NCBI RefSeq assembly: GCF_014773435.2
Contig: NZ_JACXAG020000001.1
Span: 186,001 to 250,000 of the forward strand
Length of the DNA stretch: 64,000 bases
Source of the DNA: Polycladospora coralii
GTDB lineage: Bacteria > Bacillota > Bacilli > Thermoactinomycetales > Thermoactinomycetaceae
Direction: 5' to 3'
Under the pieces are notes generated by a model, which did no database searches, had not been told where the DNA came from, and saw only the letters and a list, made by a program, of their open reading frames with translations. The translations under genes were made by a program, and so were the position numbers. This document shows positions 1 through 9,560 of the stretch, piece after piece; position 1 is the stretch's first letter; every line of letters starts with the position of its first letter.

Positions 1-1124
1 ATTTCATTTCCGCCTTCAATCACCATACCATCTTCTGTTTCCGAAATGTTAACACCGATCTTTTGTAGTTCCATCACTGTAGTGGTGATTCGATTTGTTT
101 CTTTAACTTTTAGCTCAGAAGCATCTCTGATAATTGTTCTTCCATTCGCTTGCGCAGCGATCACTGCCAATATCGGGATTTCATCAATGAGTCGTGGTAT
201 AAGTGTCCCGCCAATTTCTACACCCTTCAGATCGTCTCCATATACGGTTACGTTACCAATGGGCTCATTACACCACACTCCAGTCTGTTCTATTTCCACT
301 GTTGCACCCATTTGGACAAACACGTCTAAAATTCCTGTGCGAGTCGGATTAATGCCCACATCCTCTACCGTCATTCGACTACCTGGTACCATTAATGCCG
401 CTGCCCATAAGAAAGCAGCAGAAGAAAGGTCACCAGGCACTTTAACATGGGTTCCAATTAAAGATTGCTTTCCTGGCACCATCACCTCTAACCCATTTGT
501 AATCACTTCTACTCCAAACCCAGGTAACATCATTTCAGTATGATTACGTGAATGAATCGTCTCCCGAATCACTGTTTTGCCCTCAGCCTGAAGTCCTGCC
601 AGTAGTAAAGCTGATTTAACTTGAGCAGATGCAATTGGACTGTTATAGTGCGTGCCCGACAAGCGGCTCCCTTGAACGGTAAGAGGCGTAAATCTTCCAT
701 GTTCACGACCTTCAATCTGGGCCCCCATCAGTCGTAGAGGCTCTACTACTCGTGACATGGGACGTCTAGCGATGGATTCATCCCCAACCAATACAGCACT
801 CACTTTCGTTCCAGCTAGTATGCCTAGCATTAATCGAATCGTTGTACCAGAATTCCCTACATCGAGTGGTTTCAACGGTGATTGTAAGCCCTCTATTCCT
901 TGACCATAAATCACAAGACTGCTCTCATTTTCCATTTGAATGTCTACGCCCAACTGTCGTAAGCAAGAAACAGTACTTAGACAATCCTCTCCATGTAAAA
1001 AGCCGTCTATGTATGTTTTCCCTTTGGCAATTGCTCCAAACAAAACAGCACGGTGAGAGATCGATTTATCACCTGGCACGGTATATCTTTTCTGAAAGGG
1101 TTTTATTCGCATTGTTTCTAACAT
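1..1124 (-). CDS. aroA: 3-phosphoshikimate 1-carboxyvinyltransferase (EPSP synthase), 3' end cut by window edge
   Basis: Sixth step of the shikimate pathway: transfers enolpyruvyl from PEP to shikimate-3-phosphate in the cytoplasm. Translation of the minus strand gives the N-terminal PGDKSISHRA loop (about residues 16-25) and the GNSGTTIRLM motif (about residues 93-102), both diagnostic of AroA. About 374 codons are present against a usual 425-430, so the C-terminus lies beyond the left edge. The ATG at 1124 is chosen because an AGGAGG overlapping the tyrA stop sits 6 nt upstream. It is the last visible gene of the aromatic supra-operon, matching the tyrA-aroE(aroA) order of B. subtilis. Confidence 0.95.
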   Translation of the reverse strand, partial: MLETMRIKPFQKRYTVPGDKSISHRAVLFGAIAKGKTYIDGFLHGEDCLSTVSCLRQLGVDIQMENESSLVIYGQGIEGLQSPLKPLDVGNSGTTIRLMLGILAGTKVSAVLVGDESIARRPMSRVVEPLRLMGAQIEGREHGRFTPLTVQGSRLSGTHYNSPIASAQVKSALLLAGLQAEGKTVIRETIHSRNHTEMMLPGFGVEVITNGLEVMVPGKQSLIGTHVKVPGDLSSAAFLWAAALMVPGSRMTVEDVGINPTRTGILDVFVQMGATVEIEQTGVWCNEPIGNVTVYGDDLKGVEIGGTLIPRLIDEIPILAVIAAQANGRTIIRDASELKVKETNRITTTVMELQKIGVNISETEDGMVIEGGNE

Positions 1125-1134
1125 GCTCATCCTC

Positions 1135-2244
1135 CTAAAGCTCATCTCCTGTAAATACGATATATCCAACACTGCGTAAGATCATAATCGCATTTAATAG
1201 ATCCTTATTCGTTTTAAATGTTAGTCTGAGTACACCCGGATGGTCAACACGATTTTCCATCACTTCTATGTTTCGTATGCTAACTTGTGCATCACCTAAA
1301 TGTACGGCTACTTTCCCAATCATACCTGGGTGATCTGGGATATCGACAAAACACTCATAACGAGGAGCTAAAATACCTCGGTCTCGCTCTGGCAACCGTT
1401 CTCTCAGTTGCTTTGATCGGGTGAATAATGAAATAATTTTTTGATCATCTTCAGTGGCAATCGCCTCTTGAAATGATGCCATCTGTCGTAACCAATCTTC
1501 CATAATCCGTAAAATCTCATGTCGATTGGTAAGTAAAATATCTTGCCACATCGTGGGATCACTAGCACCAATTCGAGTTAAATCGCGGAATCCTCCCGCA
1601 GCCAGACGGTGAAAAAAACCACTTTCTTGGTTATAGTCTCCTACCAAATTAACCAGACCTGATGCGATAATATGGGGAAGATGACTAATCGCTCCCACCA
1701 CACGATCATGGTGCCTAGGCTCCATTTGAATAAACAACGCATGTGTTGCTGGTTTAAGTAAAGCTTGTAATCGATCCACTTCAGGTTGTAAAGCTTCATC
1801 CCCGGGGGTTAGAACGTAATAAGCATTCTCAAATAAGAGGGAGTGTGCCGCTTGAATCCCCGAACGATGCGAACCGGCCATAGGATGCCCTCCAATAAAA
1901 ACAACTTGCTGATGGTCAAATAGATGACGGTAATCCATCACTTCCATTTTTGTGCTTCCAACATCCGTAATCACACAACCTGGTTTCAACGATAAGGCGG
2001 CTAACTCCTCCATCATGACTTTAATCATACGCACTGGAAGTGCAATGATGATATAGTCACAATCCACAACAGCTTCTGCTAAACTTGTCGTTCCCCTATC
2101 TAAAGCACCAATGAGCTTAGCAAAATGTAAATCTTCCAATGATCGATCAAAACCGATCACTTCACAATTGGTTCTTTCCTTCAATCCCAGTGCGAGTGAG
2201 CCACCAATCAAGCCCACTCCCAAAATGGCAACACGGTCTGACAT
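1135..2244 (-). CDS. tyrA: Prephenate dehydrogenase with C-terminal ACT domain
   Basis: Oxidative decarboxylation of prephenate to 4-hydroxyphenylpyruvate for tyrosine synthesis. The NAD-binding glycine motif GVGLIGGS is at residues 9-16, and the catalytic-domain stretch GGHPMAGSHRSG follows around residue 133. The last 70 or so residues (from FVDIPDHPGM) look like an ACT regulatory domain, expected to bind an amino acid effector such as tyrosine. The length of 369 aa matches the Bacillus enzyme. It lies 4 nt after hisC and its stop overlaps the aroA ribosome binding site, so translation is probably coupled. Confidence 0.95.
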   Translation of the reverse strand: MSDRVAILGVGLIGGSLALGLKERTNCEVIGFDRSLEDLHFAKLIGALDRGTTSLAEAVVDCDYIIIALPVRMIKVMMEELAALSLKPGCVITDVGSTKMEVMDYRHLFDHQQVVFIGGHPMAGSHRSGIQAAHSLLFENAYYVLTPGDEALQPEVDRLQALLKPATHALFIQMEPRHHDRVVGAISHLPHIIASGLVNLVGDYNQESGFFHRLAAGGFRDLTRIGASDPTMWQDILLTNRHEILRIMEDWLRQMASFQEAIATEDDQKIISLFTRSKQLRERLPERDRGILAPRYECFVDIPDHPGMIGKVAVHLGDAQVSIRNIEVMENRVDHPGVLRLTFKTNKDLLNAIMILRSVGYIVFTGDEL

Positions 2245-2248
2245 AATC

Positions 2249-3349
2249 TTATATCTTCCCTTTCTCCTTTAAAAAAGCTGCAAAGGCTTGTAAGAAAAGT
2301 TCATTTTGCTCTTTTGTTCCTATCGTTACCCGAATAGATGTGGGATAACCTAATACTTGTCCAGATCGAACAATTATGCCAGCTCTCAGTAAATGATTAA
2401 AAACGTCATCTCCAGCAAAACCCGTATGAATCAGGATAAAATTGGCTTGTGATGGATAATAGGAGAGATCCCATTTCTCTAATTGAGATGTAATTTGCTT
2501 CATTCCTAAACGGTTTTGATTACGACAGTACAAAACAAATGTTTGGTCTGTTAAGGCATGTAAAGCTGCTGACTGTGCATAGCGATTGGTATTAAAAGGG
2601 TCGCGTACACGGTTGAGCATCTGTATCACACTAGGGTGGGCGACTGCATATCCGATACGAAAAGAAGCAAGCCCATATATTTTAGAGAATGTACGAAGCG
2701 CGATAACCTGTGGATTATAATCGATGAGTGCAATCGTATCCGGATAATCAGGATGTGTAACGTATTCCTGATAGGCTTCATCCATGACAACCAAAACATG
2801 TGGCGGTATACGTTCTAAAAACGATTCGATCGTAACACGATCGACGATCGTACCTGTAGGGTTATTCGGATTACAGATCCATACAATTTGCGTGTCCGCA
2901 TTAATTCGATTTTCCATTTCTTTTAGATCGTGACACCCATCGGACAATGGGACTTTCACGATATCGGCACCCGTCATTTTTGTAACCATTTCATAGCGAG
3001 GAAATGTGAAATCAGCCATGATCGCGTTTTTTCCAGGCTTTAAATATACTTGGGCTAACATCTTAACAATTTCATCGGTTCCGTTCCCAAGTAGAATACG
3101 ACTTGGGTCCGTCTCAATATGCTCTGCAATTTTTTCAGTGAGATCGGGTGCTGCCCCTTCCGGATAGAACGGTGTATCTTCTGGATGACTCACCCCTTTT
3201 GACCAGACCTCTTTTGAACATCCCCATGGATTTTCATTTGAAGCCATTTTAATCACTTCAGTTAAACCTAGTTCACGCTTCACTTCTTCCAGTGGCTTTC
3301 CAGGCTGATAGATCGCAGTATCCTTTATCCATTCATTTGGTGACACCAT
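2249..3349 (-). CDS. hisC: Histidinol-phosphate / aromatic aminotransferase
   Basis: PLP aminotransferase of fold type I. In the trp-hisC-tyrA context of Bacillus it serves both histidine synthesis and the last transamination to phenylalanine and tyrosine. The motif NPNNPTGT and the Schiff-base lysine in TFSKIYGLA are visible, followed by FRIGYAV. The length of 366 aa is typical. The ATG at 3349 has an AAGGAGAGG about 11 nt upstream. It sits between trpA and tyrA in the same transcription unit, with only 34 nt to trpA. Dual specificity is inferred from the operon position. Confidence 0.92.
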   Translation of the reverse strand: MVSPNEWIKDTAIYQPGKPLEEVKRELGLTEVIKMASNENPWGCSKEVWSKGVSHPEDTPFYPEGAAPDLTEKIAEHIETDPSRILLGNGTDEIVKMLAQVYLKPGKNAIMADFTFPRYEMVTKMTGADIVKVPLSDGCHDLKEMENRINADTQIVWICNPNNPTGTIVDRVTIESFLERIPPHVLVVMDEAYQEYVTHPDYPDTIALIDYNPQVIALRTFSKIYGLASFRIGYAVAHPSVIQMLNRVRDPFNTNRYAQSAALHALTDQTFVLYCRNQNRLGMKQITSQLEKWDLSYYPSQANFILIHTGFAGDDVFNHLLRAGIIVRSGQVLGYPTSIRVTIGTKEQNELFLQAFAAFLKEKGKI

Positions 3350-3383
3350 ACCATAACACTCCTCTCCTTTATTCCTCCTTATC

Positions 3384-4178
3384 TTACTTTGATTTTAATG
3401 TTCTGACAAACTGTCGAAGCATACTTATCCCTTCCGATCGTGTTTCTAATTGAGTGAGTAGGTGTGATACAGCTTCTATTTGTTGGACAAATGCACTCCC
3501 CACAATTACGCTATCGGCGTGTTGATGAAAATAACGAACATGCTCCACTTGAGAGATGCCAAACCCCACTGCAATCGGAACTGGACTTACACGTCGTACT
3601 TCATTTAAAAATAACTCAACTTCCGGATTAAAGGTGGTACGTACTCCAGTCGTTCCCACCGATGAAACACAATAGATAAAGCCACTAGCACCTTCTACAA
3701 TTTTCTCCATTCTAGCGCCAGATGTAGGGGCTACTAGTGGAATGACGGCTATGCCATATGACTCAGCTAACGCACGAAGCGCTAAACTTTCTTCGTAGGG
3801 GAGATCCGGAACAATGATACCCTCAAATCCACTTTGATGCGCATCGTGTATTAGCTCTTGAAAACCATACTGATAGAGAGGATTGCTATAAGAGAACAGA
3901 ATCAAGGGGACATCTAAGCCTCTTGCCTGTGCTTGCTTTCCTAGCAATAATACATCTTTTAAATAAGTTTTTTTCCTGAGCGAGCGCTCTGCTGCGAGCT
4001 GAATGGCTGGACCATCTGCAGTTGGATCAGAGAAAGGCACACCAATCTCAATAGCCGCAACCTCTTCCTCTTGTAACATTTGAATCAAGTCTAATGTCAC
4101 TTCTAAGTTTGGATCTCCTGCCATTAGAAAAGGAATAAGTTGTTTTCCTGAGCGTAATCTCAATTCAATGCGGTTCAT
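3384..4178 (-). CDS. trpA: Tryptophan synthase alpha subunit
   Basis: Cleaves indole-3-glycerol phosphate to indole and glyceraldehyde-3-phosphate; indole is channelled to TrpB in the alpha2beta2 complex. The catalytic glutamate lies in EIGVPFSDP (Glu44) and the second acid in TADGP (Asp55), matching Glu49 and Asp60 of the Salmonella enzyme. The length of 264 aa is normal. The start codon overlaps the trpB stop (ATGA), which suggests coupled translation of the two subunits. Confidence 0.97.
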   Translation of the reverse strand: MNRIELRLRSGKQLIPFLMAGDPNLEVTLDLIQMLQEEEVAAIEIGVPFSDPTADGPAIQLAAERSLRKKTYLKDVLLLGKQAQARGLDVPLILFSYSNPLYQYGFQELIHDAHQSGFEGIIVPDLPYEESLALRALAESYGIAVIPLVAPTSGARMEKIVEGASGFIYCVSSVGTTGVRTTFNPEVELFLNEVRRVSPVPIAVGFGISQVEHVRYFHQHADSVIVGSAFVQQIEAVSHLLTQLETRSEGISMLRQFVRTLKSK

Positions 4179-5371
4179 ATGCTTCCTCCTCCCATCACAC
4201 GTCGAATTGTCTCCACATCTTTATCACCTCGACCAGACAAACAGACCACTAGGACTTCTTCAGGTGAACGCTTCTGAGCTACTTGAATCGCATATGCAAT
4301 GGCATGAGCGGATTCTAATGCAGGGAGTATGCCCTCTGTCTGACATAACTCAACCAACGCTGACATCGCTTCATCATCTGTGATCGCATGATAGCCAACA
4401 CGTCCAGTCTCTTTTAAAAAAGCATGTTCTGGTCCTACTCCTGGATAATCTAAGCCAGCAGAGATCGAATGTGCGGGTGAGACGAGACCATTTTGATCTT
4501 GTAAAATGTAACTTTTCATGCCATGTAAAATACCTGGAGTTCCCTTAGAGAGTGAGGCTGCATGTTTCTCAGTACTTAAACCCGAACCAGCAGCTTCTAC
4601 ACCGTGTAAACGCACCTCTTCGTCGGTCAAAAAAGCTGCAAACATACCAATCGCATTACTTCCTCCGCCTACGCAAGCGATAACATCTTGCGGGAGCCTT
4701 CCCGTTTGGGTTAAGATTTGTTCCCTCGCCTCATCACTAATCACGCGTTGAAAATATTTAACCATTGTGGGATAAGGATGCGGACCGACGGCTGAACCAA
4801 TCAGGTAAAACGTATCTTCTACCTTCGCGACCCACTGTCTGAGTGCTTCATTGGTCGCATCTTTTAATGTTTTTGTACCCGAAGAAACGGCCTCTACTTT
4901 GGCTCCGAGAAGTTCCATCCGAAACACATTGAGTTGCTGTCTTGCCATATCTTCCTCGCCCATATAAACCGTACATTCCAGTCCGAGTAAGGAAGCTGCT
5001 GTTGCTGTAGCTACACCATGCTGCCCAGCACCCGTCTCCGCAATCAGCTTTTTTTTCCCCATTCTTTTTGCCAATAATGCTTGACCAAGTGCATTGTTAA
5101 TTTTGTGTGCACCGGTATGATTCAAGTCCTCACGCTTCAAATAAATTTGTGCTCCGCCAATTTGCTCACTTAAACGTTTGGCATAGGTTAAAGGAGTCGG
5201 CCGTCCTGAATACGTATGAAGATAATGCCCAAGCTCTTCGACAAAAGCTGGATTAGCTATAGCCTCCAGGTAACCAGCCTCCAACTCTTCTAAAGCATAC
5301 ATCGCTGTCTCAGCTACAAACTGCCCACCAAAATCACCAAATCGCGTACGTGTAAAATGATCATTTTTCAT
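4175..5371 (-). CDS. trpB: Tryptophan synthase beta subunit
   Basis: PLP enzyme that condenses indole with serine to tryptophan. The PLP lysine is in HTGAHKINN (about residue 92) and the phosphate-binding loop is GGGSNA. The N-terminal FGGQFVAE segment is also typical. The length of 398 aa from the ATG at 5371 is normal; a TTG one codon upstream is possible, but GAGGTG is better spaced for the ATG. It overlaps trpF by 11 nt and trpA by 4 nt. Confidence 0.97.
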   Translation of the reverse strand: MKNDHFTRTRFGDFGGQFVAETAMYALEELEAGYLEAIANPAFVEELGHYLHTYSGRPTPLTYAKRLSEQIGGAQIYLKREDLNHTGAHKINNALGQALLAKRMGKKKLIAETGAGQHGVATATAASLLGLECTVYMGEEDMARQQLNVFRMELLGAKVEAVSSGTKTLKDATNEALRQWVAKVEDTFYLIGSAVGPHPYPTMVKYFQRVISDEAREQILTQTGRLPQDVIACVGGGSNAIGMFAAFLTDEEVRLHGVEAAGSGLSTEKHAASLSKGTPGILHGMKSYILQDQNGLVSPAHSISAGLDYPGVGPEHAFLKETGRVGYHAITDDEAMSALVELCQTEGILPALESAHAIAYAIQVAQKRSPEEVLVVCLSGRGDKDVETIRRVMGGGSI

Positions 5372-6017
5372 CAACTCTGCTCACCTCGTCTATCAATTGT
5401 CTCATCTTCATACTATCTTTTTTACCGTTTGTCTCTATTCCACTCGAAAGGTCAATGCCATCTGGTGCATATTGATCGATTAATGCACCTACATTTCCCC
5501 TATGAAGTCCACCGGCTACCCACACCGGAAGGGTAGCACTTGGTAATTGATTCTTTACTTCAACGATTTGCCTCCAATCAAACGAAACACCTTGCCCACC
5601 ACGTTTATTTTTATTGGCATAGTCAAGTAATATCACATCAATCCACGGTAAATATTCCTTTACAAGAGGCACTGGCTTTCCTTCCTCAATATGAAATACT
5701 TTGATCAACTGCAAATCGAAATGATTTTTAATCTCTCTACAAAACAAAACCGACTCGTTCCCATGTAATTGAATACCATCTATTTGAACAGCATGCATAA
5801 GCGCTGCGACGTCTTGAAAGGAAGGGTTCTGCATGACCGCAATTCGCTTACTCTTATCGGGTACATGCTGCAATAGATTTTGTAATGTCGTGTGTGAGAC
5901 GGTGCGTGTTCGTCCTGGTACCAAAATAAAACCCATGTAATCAGGTGAAAGGGGTATTGCTTTTTTTACATCCTCACTCGTTTGAAATCCACACATTTTA
6001 ACGGTTGTTTTTTTCAA
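5361..6017 (-). CDS. trpF: Phosphoribosylanthranilate isomerase
   Basis: Amadori rearrangement of phosphoribosylanthranilate to CdRP, the third dedicated tryptophan step. The N-terminal KMCGF carries the catalytic cysteine (Cys9), and LLDYANK carries the catalytic aspartate. The C-terminal GLHRGNV and GIDLSSGIE are the phosphate-binding segments. The length is 218 aa. The start is a TTG just after the trpC stop, preceded by AGGTGAAG; the rare start may lower its translation. Stand-alone TrpF, not fused to TrpC, as in Bacillus. Confidence 0.95.
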   Translation of the reverse strand: MKKTTVKMCGFQTSEDVKKAIPLSPDYMGFILVPGRTRTVSHTTLQNLLQHVPDKSKRIAVMQNPSFQDVAALMHAVQIDGIQLHGNESVLFCREIKNHFDLQLIKVFHIEEGKPVPLVKEYLPWIDVILLDYANKNKRGGQGVSFDWRQIVEVKNQLPSATLPVWVAGGLHRGNVGALIDQYAPDGIDLSSGIETNGKKDSMKMRQLIDEVSRVDEK

Positions 6018-6018
6018 A

Positions 6019-6792
6019 TCACTTCACCTGCACAATTTCAGCTACAGTCGCTGTAGGAGATGATTGTCGCATCAAAAATTCTCCCACTAACACACCGTCA
6101 ACACCAGCTCGACGCATCCGAATGGCATCTTTTATAGAATGGATGCCACTTTCTGCTAGGATGGGACGATCCGAGTTTAGAAAGGGAAATATACGTTCAG
6201 TATGCCCCAAGTCCGTTGTCAAAAGTTGAAGATCCCGATTATTAATACCAAGCACATCAGCCTTACTTTCATTAGCCACCTCGACTTCTTCAAGCGAATG
6301 CACTTCTACTAATACTTCCATCCTCAACTGATGGGCTAACGTAATCAAATCGTGTAAGGTTTGTGGTGTGAGTAAGGAGACAATCAATAAAATCGCATCT
6401 GCCCCTAATCGCTTACTTTCAATCACCTGTAGCGGATCTACGATAAAATCTTTGCGCAAGATGGGAATCGATGTCTGTTGTTTCACAGCCGTTAAATATT
6501 CAGGTTTACCCTTAAACCAATTTTGTTCGGTTAAAACAGAAATACATTGCGCTCCTCCCTCTTCATACATACGTGCTGTCTGCACAGGATCAACTTGATC
6601 TTTAATCACACCACGAGAGGGTGATGCCGGTTTTACTTCTGCAATTAAAGTGAGATGATCTTTTTGTAACGCTTCCGCAAACGGTCTTCCTGCTGGCAGC
6701 AATAGCGTTTTTTCCTTTATCTCTGGTGTAATGGTTTGCTCCAGATGCTTAATCTCATTTTGTTTATACGCAACGATTTGTTTAAGAAACAT
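6019..6792 (-). CDS. trpC: Indole-3-glycerol phosphate synthase
   Basis: Ring closure and decarboxylation of CdRP to indole-3-glycerol phosphate. The motif LIAEVKPASPSRG (residues 49-61) holds catalytic Glu52 and Lys54; LRKDFIVD supplies another catalytic lysine; GINNRDL and AESGI follow in the usual barrel order. The length of 257 aa is typical. It overlaps trpD by 11 nt and is separated from trpF by one base. Confidence 0.96.
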   Translation of the reverse strand: MFLKQIVAYKQNEIKHLEQTITPEIKEKTLLLPAGRPFAEALQKDHLTLIAEVKPASPSRGVIKDQVDPVQTARMYEEGGAQCISVLTEQNWFKGKPEYLTAVKQQTSIPILRKDFIVDPLQVIESKRLGADAILLIVSLLTPQTLHDLITLAHQLRMEVLVEVHSLEEVEVANESKADVLGINNRDLQLLTTDLGHTERIFPFLNSDRPILAESGIHSIKDAIRMRRAGVDGVLVGEFLMRQSSPTATVAEIVQVK

Positions 6793-7807
6793 CTCGCACC
6801 CCCTGTGAACCGTTGATCACATCTGTTAACTTTTGCTTTGCTTTACCGCTGTGAATCGCCTCACGTGCCATTTTTACCCCTTGTGCCAAATCATTTGCAT
6901 GTCCTGCTACATATATGGTTGCTGCAGCATTAAGTACCACGACATCTTGCATAGCACCTTTTTCATTATTGACAATTTTACGAATGATACGGGCATTCAC
7001 TTCCGCACTTCCCCCCTCAATCGCTGCTACAGGTGTACGGTCAATGCCAAATTGTTCCGGAGTAATATCATAACTGAATACCTTGCCCTCTTTCACTTCA
7101 CTAATTCGTGTCGGTGCCGAGATTGAAATTTCATCTAATCCATCATAACCTGCAACAACAATTGCTCTATCTACACCTAATTCACGTAAAACGAGTGCTA
7201 CTTGCTCAGTTAATGCGATATCGTATACGCCTAGGAGTTGCGTATTTACGCCCGCTGGATTGACCATTGGTCCCAATAGATTAAAGCAAGTTCGTATCCC
7301 CATCTCCTTACGGGTAGGCATTACATGACGCATCGATTGATGAAATAAAGGAGCAAATAAAAAGCATAATCCTGTATGACGAAGTAATGCTTGCGCTTCA
7401 TCTGCGTTCAATTGGATATTCATCCCAAGCGCTTCAAGAACATCCGCACTTCCGCTCTTACTGGAAATCGCACGATTGCCATGCTTTGCAACCGGGACGC
7501 CAGCGGCGGCTGCCACAAACGCAGATGCCGTAGAAATATTAAAGGTTTTACCACCATCTCCACCGGTCCCACATGTATCTACAGCCATAGGATAATCATG
7601 GTGAACACGCAACGCGTGTGTCCGCATACTTTGTGCAAACCCGACTAATTCAGAAACCGCTTCACCTTTCATCCGTAATGCGGTTAAGAGTGCTGCGATT
7701 TGCGCAGTCGTAAAGGTTCCTGTCATCATCTGATCCATCAAATCTCTGGCTTCGGAACGCGATAAGTCAGTACCGGCAATTATTTTTTGTAAGGTTGTCT
7801 GGATCAT
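6782..7807 (-). CDS. trpD: Anthranilate phosphoribosyltransferase
   Basis: Attaches phosphoribosyl from PRPP to anthranilate. The PRPP-binding loop GTGGDGG is at residues 80-86, followed by KTFNISTASA; KHGNRAISSKSGSADVLEALG is the usual second signature. The length of 341 aa is normal, and there is no fused glutaminase domain. Its start overlaps the trpE stop by 4 nt. Confidence 0.96.
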   Translation of the reverse strand: MIQTTLQKIIAGTDLSRSEARDLMDQMMTGTFTTAQIAALLTALRMKGEAVSELVGFAQSMRTHALRVHHDYPMAVDTCGTGGDGGKTFNISTASAFVAAAAGVPVAKHGNRAISSKSGSADVLEALGMNIQLNADEAQALLRHTGLCFLFAPLFHQSMRHVMPTRKEMGIRTCFNLLGPMVNPAGVNTQLLGVYDIALTEQVALVLRELGVDRAIVVAGYDGLDEISISAPTRISEVKEGKVFSYDITPEQFGIDRTPVAAIEGGSAEVNARIIRKIVNNEKGAMQDVVVLNAAATIYVAGHANDLAQGVKMAREAIHSGKAKQKLTDVINGSQGVRDVS

Positions 7808-9327
7808 ACCGCTCCCTCCACTGCTCTATACGACTTCGCAATTTCTAGTGAAAGTAAAGCTCCTTTAGCTTTATTTACCGTTTCTTGATACTCTGCTTCA
7901 GGATCAGAATCGGTGACAACTCCAGCACCTGCTTGTACAGTTGCGCGTTGATCTTTAAAATGGATCGTTCGAATCGCAATACAGGCATCTATATTTCCTG
8001 TAAAACTGAAGTAACCGATTGCTCCACCATATATCCCTCTCGGTTCTGGTTCCAGCTCTGCAATAATCTCCATTGCTCTTATTTTGGGCGCTCCTGATAA
8101 AGTACCTGCTGGAAAAGCAGCTGCAAATGCATCCAATTCACGATACGGTTCATCCAATGTAGCGGATACATGGGATACCATATGCATCACATGGGAGTAT
8201 TTTTCAATTGATTTTAAATCAGACACTTGAACACTGCCAAAACGAGCAATCCTGCCTAAATCATTTCTTCCCAGATCAACTAACATCATATGTTCAGCGC
8301 ACTCTTTTTCATCGGCAAGCAAACTTTCTTTGAGGCGGTTATCTTCATCACGCCCTTTACCTCGAGGGCGAGAGCCTGCTATCGGTCTAATTCCAACTTT
8401 GCGATCGTGAACGCGGACAAGCAATTCGGGTGAACTTCCTACAATCACCTCATCGTCTAAGCGTAAATAATACATGTATGGTGAAGGATTTAAAATCCGT
8501 AAAATACGATAGGTAAGCATAGGATCTGGAGGATCATCCATCGTCCATTTCTGCGACAGCACAACTTGAAAAACATCACCTGAATCAATATAAGCTTTAG
8601 CTTGCTTAACCTTCTCTATATATGTGTTTTTGCTCATATTCACACTTGCATTTCTAATCGGTTGTTCCGTTAAATCAACGGTTTCGATCGGCAGAATCTG
8701 TTTGGATTGGCGTATAAATGCTACTGCCCATTCTTTCAACTCTTCGGTCAATTGCTCATATCCAATCGCAAGTGCTTCTGTATCCATTTCTTCTACTACT
8801 TTCAAAAATCCAACAAACAATACCTGTTGTTTTAAATGATCAAAAACGATCATCCGATCGACAAACATCAAGTGAAAATCATGATGATGGAATAATTGAT
8901 CTTCTTGGATAAGCGGCCGGTTGGGTTCAAAATAACGAATACTTTCATAGCCAATTGTTCCTACAGCCCCACCTAAAAATGGTGGGTATCCTTCGTACTG
9001 AGGTGCATGATGCTCATCTAATAATTGCTGTACGAGATTGATGGGATCAAATGTCATTTGAATATCACGACGATCTCTGCTTTTTAATTGAAATTTGCCA
9101 TTTTGACCCTTTACAATTAGAAATGGATCTGCCCCAATATAGGAGTATCGTGACCATTTCTCGCCACCTTCTACACTTTCCAATAAAAAGGAATAGGACT
9201 CCTGAAGCATGCGATGATATAGGCTGACAGGTGTCTCTGTGTCAACAACGATCGTTTTACAAACGGGAATAAAGGAATAATGCTGTGCCAGATGTTTTAC
9301 ATCTGTAAGTGATGGGTATATGGACAT
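7804..9327 (-). CDS. trpE: Anthranilate synthase component I
   Basis: Converts chorismate to anthranilate with ammonia supplied by a glutaminase partner. The LLES motif near residue 48 is the tryptophan feedback site of the family. The chorismate-binding C-terminal domain has AGSRPRGK, the GRNDLGR segment and SGAPKIRAMEII. The length is 507 aa. The ATG at 9327 has GAGGAGGG 8 nt upstream. No trpG lies in the operon, so a shared PabA-type glutaminase elsewhere is expected, as in B. subtilis. It is the first structural gene after the TRAP attenuator. Confidence 0.97.
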   Translation of the reverse strand: MSIYPSLTDVKHLAQHYSFIPVCKTIVVDTETPVSLYHRMLQESYSFLLESVEGGEKWSRYSYIGADPFLIVKGQNGKFQLKSRDRRDIQMTFDPINLVQQLLDEHHAPQYEGYPPFLGGAVGTIGYESIRYFEPNRPLIQEDQLFHHHDFHLMFVDRMIVFDHLKQQVLFVGFLKVVEEMDTEALAIGYEQLTEELKEWAVAFIRQSKQILPIETVDLTEQPIRNASVNMSKNTYIEKVKQAKAYIDSGDVFQVVLSQKWTMDDPPDPMLTYRILRILNPSPYMYYLRLDDEVIVGSSPELLVRVHDRKVGIRPIAGSRPRGKGRDEDNRLKESLLADEKECAEHMMLVDLGRNDLGRIARFGSVQVSDLKSIEKYSHVMHMVSHVSATLDEPYRELDAFAAAFPAGTLSGAPKIRAMEIIAELEPEPRGIYGGAIGYFSFTGNIDACIAIRTIHFKDQRATVQAGAGVVTDSDPEAEYQETVNKAKGALLSLEIAKSYRAVEGAV

Positions 9328-9403
9328 ACCGCGTTCCCTCCTCTTTTCTAAGCCTATTGCCTAAAAATGGAGGAGAAAGAATATAGGGGATTCGTGGGAT
9401 ATG

Positions 9404-9433
9404 AAATAAACCAAAGTAACATAAACTTTGGCT
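9404..9433 (-). terminator. trp leader intrinsic terminator (attenuator)
   Basis: On the transcript strand the stem AGCCAAAGU / ACUUUGGUU (9433-9425 with 9417-9409) closes a 7-nt loop and is followed by a U-rich tail. The top of the stem shares 3 nt (9433-9431) with the antiterminator described separately, so the two structures exclude each other. It lies about 75 nt before the trpE start. This is the layout of the B. subtilis trp attenuator. Confidence 0.85.
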
Positions 9434-9462
9434 GAGGTTTTATATATAAAACTCCACTCAGC
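9431..9462 (-). promoter_or_regulatory. trp leader antiterminator hairpin
   Basis: The outer stem GCUGAG (9462-9457) pairs with CUCAGC (9436-9431); an inner 8-bp AU-rich palindrome, GUUUUAUA with UAUAAAAC (9452-9437), continues it past a 4-nt bulge. The 5' strand contains the last two GAG triplets of the TRAP site. Bound TRAP would therefore block this hairpin and release the 3-nt overlap to the terminator. Confidence 0.75.
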
Positions 9463-9505
9463 TCACCTAAACTATATCCAATCTCCACTCTGCTACTCTC
9501 ATCTC
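9452..9505 (-). promoter_or_regulatory. TRAP binding site: eleven (G/U)AG-type triplets in the trp leader RNA
   Basis: Reading the transcript from 9505 down, triplets GAG, GAG, UAG, GAG, GAG, UGG, UAG, UAG, GAG, GAG, GAG follow each other with 2-nt spacers, except one 3-nt spacer after UGG. Ten are perfect (G/U)AG and one (UGG at 9480-9478) is imperfect, giving eleven, which matches the eleven subunits of a TRAP ring. mtrB, encoding TRAP, is in this window at 19258-19473. Binding should favour termination when tryptophan is high. Confidence 0.92.
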
Positions 9506-9531
9506 TGGGTTCTTACCTGATCTTGCATTAG

Positions 9532-9560
9532 ACTTTACCGTAGAATTTATATCATGTCAA
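9532..9560 (-). promoter_or_regulatory. Sigma-A type promoter of the trp operon, inside the 3' end of aroH
   Basis: A perfect TTGACA (-35, 9560-9555) lies 17 bp from TAAAGT (-10, 9537-9532). The -35 box is inside the last codons of aroH and the -10 just after its stop, as in B. subtilis, where the trp promoter also overlaps aroH. The predicted start near 9525 is about 20 nt before the first GAG triplet. The -10 matches only 4 of 6 consensus positions. Confidence 0.8.

Noticed and set aside
46-1138. Plus-strand open frames opposite aroA (46-543 and 842-1138)
   Set aside because: They lie antisense to a clear aroA coding frame and have no ribosome binding site or family motif.
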